Source: Syngnathus acus
Lineage: Eukaryota > Chordata > Actinopteri > Syngnathiformes > Syngnathidae
Direction of reading: 5' to 3'
Assembly: GCF_901709675.1 (NCBI RefSeq)
Contig: NC_051095.1
Location: forward strand, 7,715,956 to 7,779,955
DNA length: 64,000 bases
Shown here one piece after another: positions 1 through 11,608 of this stretch. The notes beneath the pieces are model-generated. The model worked only from the letters and a program-made list of their open reading frames with translations. It did no database searches and was not told the origin of the DNA. Position numbers and translations under genes: made by a program. Position 1 is the stretch's first letter; the number at the start of each line of letters is the position of its first letter.

Positions 1-368
1 GGAAGGCGACTGCTCCTTTCTTGCAGTTCGGTGCTGTTGGAAGTTTGGTTCTGCTGAGCCCATTTGTCTTCGAGGGATTCCACATGGCCAAAAGCAAATG
101 TATGCTATGTGAATCATGAAGTTATCAAATTGCACCATAGAAAAATGTCATATAATTTATAGGTGAGAAAACACATCTAAAATCATAAAATAATCACAAC
201 TTATTGTGACTTGTCTGTTCCAAGGACCTATGCTAAATTGAGTTGATGATCCTCATTTAGACAAAATTAACGCTTTGCCACTTTGTTGTGTTAGCTTAGT
301 GTCAAGAGCCTATGTGCAAATATAAGCTAAGGAGCCTCATTTGAACTAAAGTGGTGCAAAAGAAAAAC

Positions 369-401
<33 letters not shown>

Positions 402-3400
402 TGGCATGCCCAAACTCTTGTTTTTTCCTTAAACCAGGGTCTCGCTTCCTGATGGCGTCGTTGTGCGCTGTAGTTTCTGCAGCCGTCCTTCTGTGTCCTT
501 TACTCATCCATTCACCTTGTCTGATCGACCACAGCGACTTGCCTCCAAAGCCGAAGCTCATCGGCCACAGAGGCGCACCAATGGTGAGTGTGCGTCCTTG
601 TGTGTTTTCCTAATGTCACAAGCGGAGCGAGCAAATAGAGTAGTACCTTTACTTACAAATGCCTATATGTACATACGTACCTTGCCTCGCAATTTTCATG
701 CATCTACTTGCAAACCAAATTTCAACTTCGGAACCCCACCCCCACGTCTCCTTTGCTCGTTATTCCCCTGTTCGTTCCTCTTAACGCGTTAAGTAAAAAC
801 AAGTACTGTCGTCAAGTATGTCTTCTAAGACTATGAATATGAAACTCAAAATCATAAAGGCATAGCAAATGTTGCCGAGCTCGCAACGGAGTACGGCCAG
901 GGAGTACCGGCTTGTTTTCAATAAAAACACAAAGAAGACACTTTTGTGTTCGTCCATTTCCATCTTGGTATAAAGGTTTGAAAAATCAAAAATAAAACAG
1001 TTGTTTTGGTTTGCTGTGTGTTTCACATGGAGTAATAAGGCAAAAAGTGTAAAGTCCCTCACACATTATTTGCTTTTGCATTGATTCCTATGGGAAACGT
1101 TGCTTCTACACACAAACTTTCCTGCTTACAAACTCGATCGCAGCTCAGGTGTGAACCCGGCCCGTGTGTGGACGCACGTTGTGTGCCTTAGTGGAGCTTA
1201 TTTTTTATGTACGCGTTTTTCTTGTGTCTCACCACGTTTGGTGTTTGCGCTCAGCTGGCTCCCGAGAACACGATGATGTCATTCCGAAAGAGCCTTCAAT
1301 GCGGCGTGACGGCATTTGAGACAGACGTGCAGATCAGGTACTGGCCAGCAAAGCGTAGGTCATTATTTCTTTGTGTCATTTGAAGTCATGTTTACTTAAC
1401 ACTTTTTCTTCTTTTCTTTTTTAACATAAAATATTTCAGACATTTTATGTTATACGAACTTTTTCTACAAACGGCAAAAAGTATTTAGATTTTTTTTGTA
1501 AGTAAATTAAATCCGTTTGTATTCTATTAATGGAAAACGTATGCCTGACACATGTACAGCTAACTTTATTATGACTTTTTTGTTTTTTGTTTTTTTTTAA
1601 TTCCATTGTATTCAAAAATGTGCTTAACATTTTAATTTGATGCGACTCTTTTCCCCCCCTTTCTAAACGTGCTCGCTTTAAAGTTTACACTGTGCAATAT
1701 CATTGGAATTGTAAACATTCGGCGCTAATCCGATTATTACTGCTGACACCCTGCCATTTTGTTTTGCCATTGTTTTTTATTTCATCTTGTGTACATTGCC
1801 TTTCCCTTTCTTTTCTGCAATATTCATTGTCTAAAATTGCTCTTTTTAAGAATATTATAATGTCACAGTGGAAGGAGACTAACAAAGTAAAAAAAAGTAA
1901 TTGCTCAGTTCCATCGTTGTGTTTTTATTGTGCATATGTCAAATGAACATCTTGAATGTAACTTGTGCCGATTCGCACTGACGCATTGTTCTTATTTGTT
2001 TCCCTTATTTTGCGCACAAATTAGTAAGGACAGAATCCCATTCTTGATGCACGATCATCACTCAGGCTTCTTAAGGAGAACAACTGACGTCAAAAAGAAG
2101 TTTGCGCACACCGATTTCAATGCGAGCACGGAGCTGAGCTGGACAGACTTGAAAAGTCTGAACGCGGGTGAATGGTTCCTACAAGTGAGCACTCACCTTG
2201 AAATGTTCGCATGCATAATAATGATGGAGTAAACATAGCCAAGTGTTTCATAGTTGCCATAGAGATTAAATAACTGACTTTTTGAGGGGTAAAAATCCAA
2301 AAGTGAAGATGATCAATCCAGAGTTTTTATGAATTCACGACATTCTTAAAAAACAAAAACTTCATATGAACAAAGATGATTTTTGTAGAAAAAGTTGTAA
2401 CGGTAAAAAAGTAAAATGCTGTATTTTTCCAAGATAAACCAAAAAATACATAACATACAAATTCAATGTTAGCAAAAAGTTGCAAAGAGTGTGTCTCGAC
2501 AATTTTGAGAACCGCGACTGAATAGTACCCATTGGCATTGTATTGATTGTACGCAATCAATATTTTCTAGACGGATCCTTTCCGCTCACTGTCTCAGCTC
2601 TCTGCGGAGGATAAAGAAGAAGCCCGGAATCAGAGCGTTGCATCTTTACTGCAGCTCCTGCAGCTCGCCAAGAGCCACAACGTATCGGTCATATTCGACC
2701 TTTACAGTCCCGACCAGAAGAATGACACGGTGGATGTGATCAGAACCATCCTTATGTCTGAACTGGACCCAAGCCTGGTAGGCCTCAAAACTCATTTCTC
2801 CCTCACACTTGGAATTCTGCTCCATTCAGTCAGCTGAGCGGATTTCGTTACAGACTCGGAAATGGGCAAAGACAAGGACACACCATGTTGGAGCGCAGCG
2901 ATATACACATGCACAGAAAGTGTGTTTGGCTGCATCTCTGCTGGATTCTTAAGCAATCATTTGTATGCCTTTTTCCAGGCTACTTAAACGTCCCAATTAG
3001 GATTTGCGCGCATTGCAATACCACATTGTTAGGCAGCATCGAGCTCTACGAGCACTGCTGCATCTTAATTAAAAACATGAAGAAGAGGCACGTCACGTTA
3101 GCTTTAACGTAGCGGACTTGCTTTCTATATGCCATAGGTACATTTTTGTTTGTTTCGATATAAAAACGTTCACCCTTTTGGTTTGTCTTTGCGAAGCTAA
3201 TTCCTTTTAGCCATTTAGCTAGCATTTTGAAATTTATGTTGCCGCCTTCCCAGCAGACTTTTATTAGATGAAATGATGCCCTTTGTTTCAAACTTAGATG
3301 ATGCTCAATTCTCTCGTTTGAAACTGAGCCAAATTTAAATCAAGTCAAGTTTATTTATATATCGCCCGTAATCACAGATAAGTCTCAAAGGGTTTCGCAT

Positions 3401-6212
3401 GGGCAAAAGCGTGCAAAGTGAAGAAAGAAAAAGCTTTAAACTTTGAATGAGGTTAGAAATACCTCCGGTCTTGTACTTGTCGCGGGAAATTGAACGATGA
3501 AAAAAAGAACAATAAAACCTTTAGCAAAGCAGCGTAAACAAACGCAGGACAAACTGGTTGGTTACTGAGAAGAATTGAGGGTTAATGGAAGTCACAGTCA
3601 TGATGCCTGATTTCTCATTCGTCTGTAAAACACAGGCAAACATTTGTTCTTCCTTCTCCATTACCCTTGGGCTAGTTTAGGGGTGTCAAACTCATATTTT
3701 TCGCGGGCCGCATTGTAGTCATAGCTTCCTCCGGAGGGCCATTATGACTGTCAACCCAAATAAATGTATGAGCACCTCATGTTGTATACAGTAAAAGCTA
3801 CAAAACAAACTGACAAATGACTCGTTTTCAAATCAGACGAGTAAAAGATGGTCAAATATTTAGAGGAAAGTATATTATTAAAAGTGAAGACAATTTGCAA
3901 TTCTAGTAATGACGCACAATTTGTCTTCGCGGGCCACATAAAATGATGTGACTGGCCGTATCTGGCCCCCGGGCCTTGACTTTGACACCTGTGGGCTAGT
4001 TAGTTACACACGAGTGTTCCGATGACCTTAAAACCCTAAAGATTCAATGTCGACTCTGACAAAGGTTTTTTCTTCATGTAAGCCAATTTCGCACATTTGA
4101 AGCACTTTGAGACTTGTCTGTGATTTAGGGCCATATAAATAAACTTGAGTTGACTGGACGCTGGCCAGTATGCAGGCTAACATAGCCAGCCTGTGATCAT
4201 CGCTGCTGCTTACTTCATCCTCATTTGTGACAACTGCAAGACACTGGCGACATTTTCGTAAGGAATTGTCCTATGCGCAGGTCCTGTGGCTTCCTCCAAC
4301 AGAGCGAGACTATGTGAAAAAAGCCGCTCCGGGCTTGGTCCACGTCTACGACAATGAGCACGACATGTTTCAAAACGGAGGCAACCATCTCAATCGGCAG
4401 TACAACAAGTTGAACGCGGAGCAAATCAGGTAATAGCTCTGATGGTAACCGGAGGCCATTGTCAAAGAATGCAGGACCAGTGAGGCCAAGTTCCGAATTT
4501 TTCTTTGTGTAGTGGGAAGCCACTTTTATTACAGGGACACTGCAATTCCACACCCACCTGCAATAGGTGAAAAACTGCGCTATTGACGGACCAAATATTT
4601 GTGTTTTATATCATAGTCGTGAAAATTGAGCCTTGTACATTCAAATGTTCAGCCAAACCAATAACGTCTGACAAAGGTCAGGTGTCCTAACACTAACGCA
4701 AAATGCCATAGACAGGCCGGCCAACGGAAAGTATCAATCACAGATGAGTATCATCAAATCTTACATGAGCAGCCGTCGGCAAATCAGATTCCTAGCGTAG
4801 TATCAAGGGTGACCTTTGAGAGGCAGAGCAGTGACAAAAGGCCTCCAGAATGCCGCAGAATACAAAGAAGGAAAGGATCCGTGAATAATTTGTACCGTAT
4901 TAGCCCGAATATGAAACAATGTTTTTTTGCATTGAAACAAGACTGAAAAAGTGGGCATCATCTTGCATTCAGGGTCTAGACAGTATACCCATTTACAACA
5001 CTAGATGGCGCCAGATATCTTTAAAGCCAATGCTGAACTTAACTCCCCAGGCCAAAGCGAACCCCTGTCACAAAGAATAAAAATAAAAATAGCGGCAGCA
5101 CAAAGAAGGAAAATAAAAAATAGCAGTAAGATAGAAAAGAGAAGAAAATAAGAGAAGAGAAAACAGAAAGTGGGAAAACCAGAAGCCATTCATTTACAAA
5201 TGTGATTGCACTTCAGTTTACATATTTAAATGTTCAGATATTAGGATGAGATAGACAGTTTTTGCATGATTTGAATGAAAATAACATACCCTTTTCTCTC
5301 AAATATATTGTTATAATCATTTGTTTCAGATGTACTGTCATTATTTTCTGTATAAAGATTAAATTTGCTGTTCAAAAGGTCTTTTTTCAAACGTGAGTCT
5401 TGAAAAAGAGGGGGTCGTCTTATAATCAGGTTCGTCTTATATTCGGGCCAATACGTTCATTGTCATTTATTTATTCTAATCGGATGCATTTTCCTTCTGT
5501 TGTTGTTATTGTTTTTGTCGTGTTTGGCGCAGGCTATCTATTTAGTTGTGTATTTAACCTCTGGCAACCGAATTTCCGCCCGGGGATCAATAAAGTACCT
5601 ATCGAACGGCTACACGTGTGGTGAGTGCCATCCAAACGCCTCCTCTTTTTAATATATGTTTTTTTGGTGCGCGGCAGGCATCTTGTGGGTCAAAACGTAA
5701 TGGTGAACGTGTGGGTGGTCAATGAGTCGTGGCTCTTCTCATTGCTGTGGTGCGCCGGGGTCAGCTCCGTCACCACCAACGCTTGCCACCTCCTCAAAGA
5801 CTTGCGGCAGCCCAACTGGATCATGGTACAAGTACTCGCGCTCCTTTCGCTTCTACACAAGCAGGTTGGAGCGTTGAAACTGAAGGCTGTACAGAAAGGC
5901 AGGTGCCACTCGAATGTCTTGGCGTGTCGCTCATCCGAATGGGTGTGTTTCAGGCCCGTCGGACGTACGCAGTGGTGTGGATCACAGTGGATGTGGTTTC
6001 TGTTGTCCTGATGGTTGGGGTGTACTTGCTTCAGCGGTAAGCCCGTGAACGCAAGTTGCAAAGAAACAATCCAAAAATTGATTTGAATCAAATGAATTTC
6101 ATTGTGTCGTGTCTCGGGCAGGAAAAGGCGATGCTGCCCGACAAAAGGAAGCGTATGCCCAAATCACAACAAGGAAGACAAGAATCAAAGGAATATCAGA
6201 ATGATGCATTAA
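1..6212 (+). CDS. gdpd2: GDPD2-like glycerophosphodiester phosphodiesterase, 5'-truncated, 9 exons visible
   Basis: Membrane enzyme family that hydrolyses glycerophosphodiesters with an extracellular catalytic domain. Exons read from GT-AG junctions with continuous phase: 1-99, 438-583, 1255-1337, 2025-2184, 2571-2777, 4281-4429, 5678-5825, 5954-6036, 6122-6212 (TAA 6210-6212), about 387 codons. The first exon (ATAPFLQFGAVGSLVLLSP) is the transmembrane stretch before the catalytic domain; exon 2 ends GHRGAPM. Catalytic signature complete: GHRG, PENT, FETDV, LMHD. SLLWCAGVSSVTTNACHLL and a last hydrophobic segment (VVWITVDVVSVVLMVGVYLL) follow, then a short Lys/Arg/Cys-rich tail. Relative to remembered human GDPD2 (about 539 aa), the N-terminal 150 or so residues lie left of the window. 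A Ser-Gly-Phe insertion follows the catalytic His-Asp. GDPD4/5 are alternatives; the DLPPKP-x-LIGHRGAPM context and p2ry4/rab41 neighbours favour GDPD2. Confidence 0.85.
3341..4156. repeat. Inverted pair of ~50-bp dispersed repeat ends
   Basis: In gdpd2 intron 5, 3341-3395 (CAAGTTTATTTATATATCGC, then TCACAGATAAGTCTCAAAG) is repeated in reverse complement at 4103-4156 (CTTTGAGACTTGTCTGTGAT, then CATATAAATAAACTTGAGTT). The TTTATTTATATAG core is common in teleost interspersed repeats. The pair could be the terminal inverted repeats of one ~815-bp element, or two independent insertions in opposite orientation. A hAT-like MITE lies between them. Confidence 0.55.
3678..3993. mobile_element. hAT-like MITE with perfect 8-bp target-site duplication
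   Basis: A 316-bp element starting TAGGGGTGTCAAACTCA and ending TTTGACACCTGTG, so the ends are imperfect inverted repeats around GGTGTCAAA. GGCTAGTT flanks it exactly at 3670-3677 and 3994-4001; an 8-bp duplication is the hAT hallmark. No transposase frame is present, so it is non-autonomous. It sits in intron 5 of gdpd2. Confidence 0.8.
4894..5455. mobile_element. ~560-bp TIR element (CCGTATTGGCCCGAATAT family)
   Basis: The left end reads ACCGTATTAGCCCGAATAT and the reverse complement of the right end reads ACGTATTGGCCCGAATATAAG, a terminal inverted repeat of about 23 bp. The subterminal GACGACCCCCTCTTTTTCAA-type sequence is one I recognise from other fish introns. No coding capacity is visible. 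It occupies intron 6 of gdpd2. Confidence 0.65.
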
Positions 6213-6300
6213 TGAATGCAAAATGCAAGAAAGCACAATATGCTACGTTACGGCTTTGTTTATTACGTAGCTGCAATCCTTTCCATACAAGAGCCGTCCG

Positions 6301-6347
6301 TTCGTCCATCCATCCAACCATCCATTCATCTGTCCATCCATCCATCG
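6301..6347. repeat. (CCAT)n-type imperfect microsatellite
   Basis: Degenerate CCAT/TCCA repeats in the spacer just after the gdpd2 stop, probably within its 3' UTR. Confidence 0.8.
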
Positions 6348-6511
6348 CTGACATCAGACTCATCATCAACTGCCATTCCAATTATTCCCCAGGCCTCGTG
6401 CGACCTCATGCGGTTCAAAGTGGCAATAACTGATGATGTGATGATGATCAACGAAAATGATCAACGATACTAGTAAGTCAGTGATGTGTCAATAATGCGT
6501 GAATAATTTGA

Positions 6512-6592
6512 CATATAAGTCGCGCCTGGGTATAGGTCGCACCCCCAGTGGCCAAACTATGAAAAAAATGCGACTTGTCGTCGGGAAAGGAC
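6512..6592. mobile_element. Degenerate half copy of the CGGACTATAAGTCGC palindromic MITE
   Basis: Contains ATAAGTCGCGCCTGGGTATA, CCAAACTATGAAAAAAATGC and GCGACTTGTCGTCGGGAAA in the same order as the right half of the element at 7846-8013, but much more diverged and without the palindromic ends. Confidence 0.6.
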
Positions 6593-7077
6593 AATCTATA
6601 GCCGTTTGATTTTTGGAAGTTCATAAAATTTCAATGATGGACTGAAAGAGTTCATTTGCAAATGTGTGTAATTTCAAAAAAGTGTAAATTACAGACAAGG
6701 ACAAACACAAGTCTAAACATATCCGCCCTGGAGAGTGATAATGTTATTTTTGTTTAATGCTGTTCATAAATGCATTTGTTTTCAAAAAACCTTTTTGGGA
6801 ATATATCCATGCTTTACTACCTACTAAAGGCCCAAACCTTTTATGCAATGACCTTTACATGTAATTTCTATTACTTCCCACAAACACTACATCCATCTTC
6901 TCCTGGTCCAAATTTAGAACCCGATTCAGCCCGCAAGTCAAAAGATTGCCCACCCCTGCTTTAAACAATTAACTTTGTACGTGAACACAGAAAAAAGCCT
7001 GACAAAAAAACCTGCAGTAAAAAAAAAAGACATGCAGTAACAACGTTCAACAGATGAGCTGCATTATGAAGAAAGTA

Positions 7078-7103
7078 AAATAATAATAATAATAATAATA
7101 AAA
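7078..7103. repeat. (TAA)n microsatellite
   Basis: About eight TAA units in the tail-to-tail gap between gdpd2 and the START-domain gene. Confidence 0.9.
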
Positions 7104-7176
7104 AGACACATTGAGCTTATTTGTGCACTTGAGGTGATTTCAAATAAGTAACCATGTCAACCATCCCCGATATCTG

Positions 7177-10100
7177 TCAACTTTCATCCTGCATGGCGCT
7201 CTCGTCCACGTTCTCCAGCGAGTCGCCCCGCTGGATGGCCAGCTCGGCTGGGTTCATCTTGGGTAGCGTGCACTGATCGGGGTACAGCCACGGCTTGTGA
7301 TCTGGACGGTTCTGCTCCTTCCACTTGGAATACCGCTGACCCGCCTCGTGCACACTCTTCAACACCTGGACATGTTGGGACATTATTATTCATTCATTCA
7401 TTCCAAGAAGAATGTGTTGCTTTGTGTGTAAGCAGATCAGTGCTAATGCTTTTGTTAGCCTGTTAATGGTGTTTTGTATTATATGGTAGCATTACGCTAA
7501 CAGGTATGGTATGACAGTTAAAAGAGTAAGAACAGGTGTGAAGAAAACCTTAAAACGGTATGTTCTCAGTTTCGATCGAAACGTGTTTTCAGCATGAGCG
7601 GTAGGTAAATGTATTTTTCTGTTATGCGGTTAAGTCTGAGAAGTCGTTCTCAGCACAATTCTTAGCATTGCTTGACGTTTAAACTAGCGTTGCCATGGCA
7701 ACCCCACAATCGCAGCAGACATGAATAAGCGTCTGTCACTTCGGTGACTGCACGACTGTATTCACCTCCTTTTGGCAACAAATTATATCTCATATGGACA
7801 TAAACGGCAAAAGTGCTCAATGATTAACACAATAATAATGTACTACCGTAATTTTCGGACTATAAGTCGCACCGGAGTATAAGTCGCACCAGCCATAAAA
7901 TGCCCAAAAAAGTGAAAAAAAACATATATATGTATATAAGTCGCTCCTGAGTATAAGTCGCCCCCCCACCCAAACTATGAAAAAAACCGCGACTTATAGT
8001 CCGAAAATTACGGTATATCCATTTGATGTTCCAGCCCCACTTTTTGTCCATTGTGTCTCTGCCAGGTATATTCATAGAATGGTCAATGTCATGTCAATTC
8101 TTGAATACAAAAATTAGAAGAAAAGAAATAGGACCCATACTTTTGATTTTTACTTTTTAAAAATATGTATCCAAGCATTTTAGGTGTTCACCCAGGTCCA
8201 TTTGGGCATGCTAGGAGAGTACATTATGACTAATTACAGGACCCAAGAATAAATACTTCCTCATTTTTCGTCATCTTATTTGCTGTCCAAGTTCCCCAAG
8301 GCACACCTTTGGAACCTTTCATGCTGACAAATCACTATAACAAGATAACTATGTGCTTCGTAGAAGTGCGTGCACACACACGCACGCACGCACACACAAC
8401 TGGGCAAACGGGTTGTGCCAGACAATATGTCAACAGTTCTTTTGTAAGCAACTTCAGCAGAACAGGCCCTTCAAACCAGTTTCCATGGCTACTATTGTCT
8501 TTTGAGACACACAAAACCTTTCAGTTTCTTTTTTTTGCACGCACACACAAAACCACACTTGTAAGCCGTCAGAACCATTCATGCATATCAATAACGAGCA
8601 GTTTCATTTAGCTCAGGGGTGCCCAAAATCCATGACCCACACTTTGACAATCTTACACAAAATGAATAAGGACAAATTGAATAAAAAATATCTGAAGTTT
8701 TAACAGGATATTTTGTTGAATGTTAACTTAAAACAACTGCATAATCTCTGCTAGCTTCACGCTAAAATACAGTGGGGAAACCAGGTCGGCACATGGGCTA
8801 ACAATTAGCATCTTGATTGATATTAATAATGCACTGGATGGATAACTGATGCTACACTCTAAGCAACAGACACCCGAACACAAACAATCCATATATTCTT
8901 TATATCTAAATTCTTTAGCAGGGGTCGTGGTCAAATTTCATCAAGATTTCATTTCTGTTTTTTCTCCTCCTCAACACAAAGCTTATACATATCGTTACTC
9001 AGGTATTCAAATGCCTTCTTTTGGGGGCAAACTTGGTCATTACACGTGACCATGACCATGGTAAATCGAGACGCCACCATTTTATGTGGACCTTGGTGCA
9101 CAAATCTTTGGACACCCCTGATGTAGCTCAGCTTGTGTCCTAACTTACCTTTGGTGCCAGGACTTCGGAAGCTTTGTTTACCAACCACTTTGGAAGAGAA
9201 CCTGGGAGTGAAAAAGAGTAAAATATTCAACTCAACACGTAACATTTTAAATCATTTAAAAAAAATAAGAACGGAAATAATTTTGCTGTTTCCCTTGCTG
9301 CTAGCATCAGGAGATGCTCTGAAGTGGTCACATGTATTTGGAAATACATGTCTACATTCACGTCTTTAATGAAAACACCAAAAAGCGCCAAGTTGAATGA
9401 TTTGTGTTGGAGCTCGATCTTACCTTTGGGGTCGGCTTGTGAGAGATAAATAAAAATGCAGCTGTTGGGTCCTGTGGGCTTGATGTAATAACCGGTGAGG
9501 ATGGAAACGGCTCGTACCACGTTACTGCGAGGAGGGTGTTTCTGAAATGGAACGTGCAGACTGTTACAGTTCAAATGAGAAGTCTTCATTGAATGCATAA
9601 GAGTAAATTAGGAGTCACATACGTACAGTTCAGTTGTATTGAACTTTTTATTCTAATATATTTGCATTTAAAGCTTAATTTTTTTGTAATAATTTAAAGT
9701 CTTTTTCACGTTAACTGCGCCTGCCATACGTTTCATTGAATCTTGATATAATCAGTGATTTATTTATTGTACTATGAAGTATTTCAATCTAGCCTAATGA
9801 ATTTGTTTAACACACAAGTTACATTTTTTAAATGGAACGGCTGAAATGGATTTCGTTTTGAAGCATAGTTATTCATTTTGTTATTTATTCATTTGTTTTT
9901 GGGGGTGAACACGTACCGGATGTTTGACTGAGAAATTGATGATGAGGTATTCGTCCTTTGTCACTCGCCACGAGCGCAGGGTCACCACATCCCGATTCTT
10001 GATTGGGTTTGGACAACGCCCTGCACGGAGCAAACGACACAAGGGGAGTGAGTGTCTTTGTAGGTTTCACCAGTTTTTCTTTCTCCAAGTGAGCCTTGTT

Positions 10101-11608
10101 GAGACAACAAAGCAACTGGACAGGACTCAAAATGTCAGCACAAATCTCATGACTTCAACTGGTCAGAGACATTCTGTATTTGGCAGGGGACCAGTCTAGG
10201 AAGAATAGGACCGCTCACATGCGTAGTAGCCGAGGTCGGCGCACTCGGAGACACGGGCGATGTCATAGCTCTCCTCCATGTTGGGGTCCCACGTCTTCCG
10301 GTACTCGCTGTCGTGGATGACGTCGTACATAGTGGATGCAGAGACTTCATTGACTGTGATTTTGCACTGGAACACAAAAATATATTGTAACTGGTTGTTT
10401 GTCTCTGTGTGCTCTACGATTGGCTGGCAACCAGTTCAGGGTGTCCCAAAAGTGTTCAAAGTCAGCTAGGATGGGCCTGCACCGATATAGCCAATCGGAG
10501 GTCACGCAGAGACGACGAATAACCGTCCGCACTCGCACTCACACCTAGGGGCAAATTGGACTACTCAATCGGCCTACCACGTATGATTTTGGGATGCGGG
10601 AGGAAACCGGAGTGCCCAGTGAAAACCCACCCGAGCACGGGGAGAACATGCCAACTCTACACAGGGAGGGCCGAAGTTGGAATCGAACCCGCATCATCCT
10701 AACTGTGAGGTGATTATATTATTATTGTTGAATAATTATGTAATTTAATAAATCAATTCTAACCTTAATTAGGTCTAAGTTGGACTGTAATATGAATAGC
10801 ATACAAAATAAGATGAGTGAAAAGAATGTCTTACGTGTTAATGTGTTAAATGTGTTTGTCAGTTTCACATGTCAACTCAAACAATTCATTCATTCATTCA
10901 TTCGTTCGTTCCTTCACTGAAACGAATAACCATATTTTACAGTAATGCAGTCTTAAACTCTCATACAAACTCCCTCTAGTGGTACATGAAGGTATCACCG
11001 AATTATATGTTGACAGCATAATGTTACAACAGTTTAGAAACTAAGAAGAAAAAAACTGCATAAATGGTTTAATTGTTTCATTAATCAAGTGCAGTACATT
11101 TGTCAAGCACCGTTCTTGTAAATCGCGTGTGTGTGTGTTTGATTTGGGTAAAAGGTTTGGGTAAAATACATGCCGGACGCTATATTTAAATCAAGTGCAG
11201 TGAGTTTTAATAGTGTCCAAACTGTGTATAATATTGCAATGGTGTACAATAATATTTGATATCGTACTCTAGGAAGAAAGCGCGTGTTTTTATAAACACA
11301 AAGGCCTACTACTGCATATTTTCATGTTCGACATAAGAGTGAAATTCTTTTAGTGATGGCTGTTGGTGCAAAAAACATTCTGCCAACCGTACTGAGATGC
11401 ACCTGTGTGTGTGTGTTTTTTTTTTTAAACTTACCTTGAGTTTGTGCACTTTCGACCCAGAACTGTTTCCTTTGTCCTTCGGGATTTCCATCCATACTTG
11501 CATCCCGTGTTTGTCGTACTTGTTGTGCCAATTTCCACTGGTGGACAAACACTGCTCCTTGAAATTGTCAAACGCAGAGTCGTCCGGTAGGATGCTGGCA
11601 AGAGACAT
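7177..11608 (-). CDS. stard10: STARD10-like START-domain phospholipid-transfer protein, complete, 6 exons
   Basis: Coding exons in transcript order: 11608-11435, 10366-10219, 10020-9917, 9541-9424, 9201-9149, 7365-7177. Phases agree at every junction and give 261 residues, against about 291 in human STARD10. The START fold covers roughly residues 10-235: exon 2 has MYDVIHDSEYRKTWDPN, exon 3 RCPNPIKNRDVVTLRSW and NFSVKHP, exon 4 VRAVSILTGYYIKPTGP and LSQADPKG, exon 5 SLPKWLVNKASEVLAPK. The tail DSLENVDESA corresponds to the conserved acidic end of STARD10. STARD10 binds phosphatidylcholine and phosphatidylethanolamine and moves them between membranes. The start is the first in-frame ATG (11606-11608, A at -3); the frame upstream lacks another ATG. 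Other START proteins lack this C-terminal DSLEN motif, so family assignment is firm; which fish paralogue it is remains open. Confidence 0.9.
7846..8013. mobile_element. Palindromic MITE, copy 1 (CCGTAATTTTCGGACTATAAG)
   Basis: Ends CCGTAATTTTCGGACTATAA and TTATAGTCCGAAAATTACGG are near-perfect inverted repeats, bounded by TA on both sides (7844-7845 and 8014-8015), as for Tc1/mariner-type TA duplications. The internal ACATATATATGTATATAAGT stretch is shared with the copy at 25599-25767. In the last intron of the START gene. Confidence 0.8.
8378..8398. repeat. Short (CA)n/(CGCA)n tract
   Basis: CACACACACGCACGCACGCA-type repeat in an intron of the START-domain gene. Confidence 0.8.
8614..9120. 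mobile_element. hAT-like MITE with 8-bp target-site duplication (one mismatch)
   Basis: A 507-bp element with ends CAGGGGTGCCCAAA and TTTGGACACCCCTG. The flanks are ATTTAGCT (8606-8613) and ATGTAGCT (9121-9128), matching at 7 of 8 bases. No coding frame. It ends only about 30 bp from the 3' boundary of START exon 5 (9149), so it forms the early part of that intron. Confidence 0.7.
10415..10713. repeat. Dispersed fish repeat with GGGAGGAAACCGGAG / GGGGAGAACATGC core
   Basis: GATTGGCTGGCAACCAGTTC, then GGGAGGAAACCGGAGTGCCC, ACGGGGAGAACATGCCAAC and ACACAGGGAGGGCCG form a sequence string I recognise as widespread in teleost genomes. Class uncertain. In intron 1 of the START gene. Confidence 0.6.

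Larger units (their letters stand above)
6213..7176. other. Convergent 3' ends of gdpd2 and the START-domain gene
   Basis: This stretch separates two stop codons in tail-to-tail orientation and must hold both 3' UTRs. I see no convincing poly(A) signal for either gene; an AATAAA at 7097-7102 is part of a TAA repeat. It also holds a degraded MITE fragment (6512-6592) and a hAT-like terminus (TTGCCCACCCCTG, ending near 6957) without a recognisable partner end. Confidence 0.6.

Noticed and set aside
6890-6960. Third intact hAT-like MITE ending TTGCCCACCCCTG
   Set aside because: No matching left end or 8-bp duplication was found, so only a fragment can be claimed.
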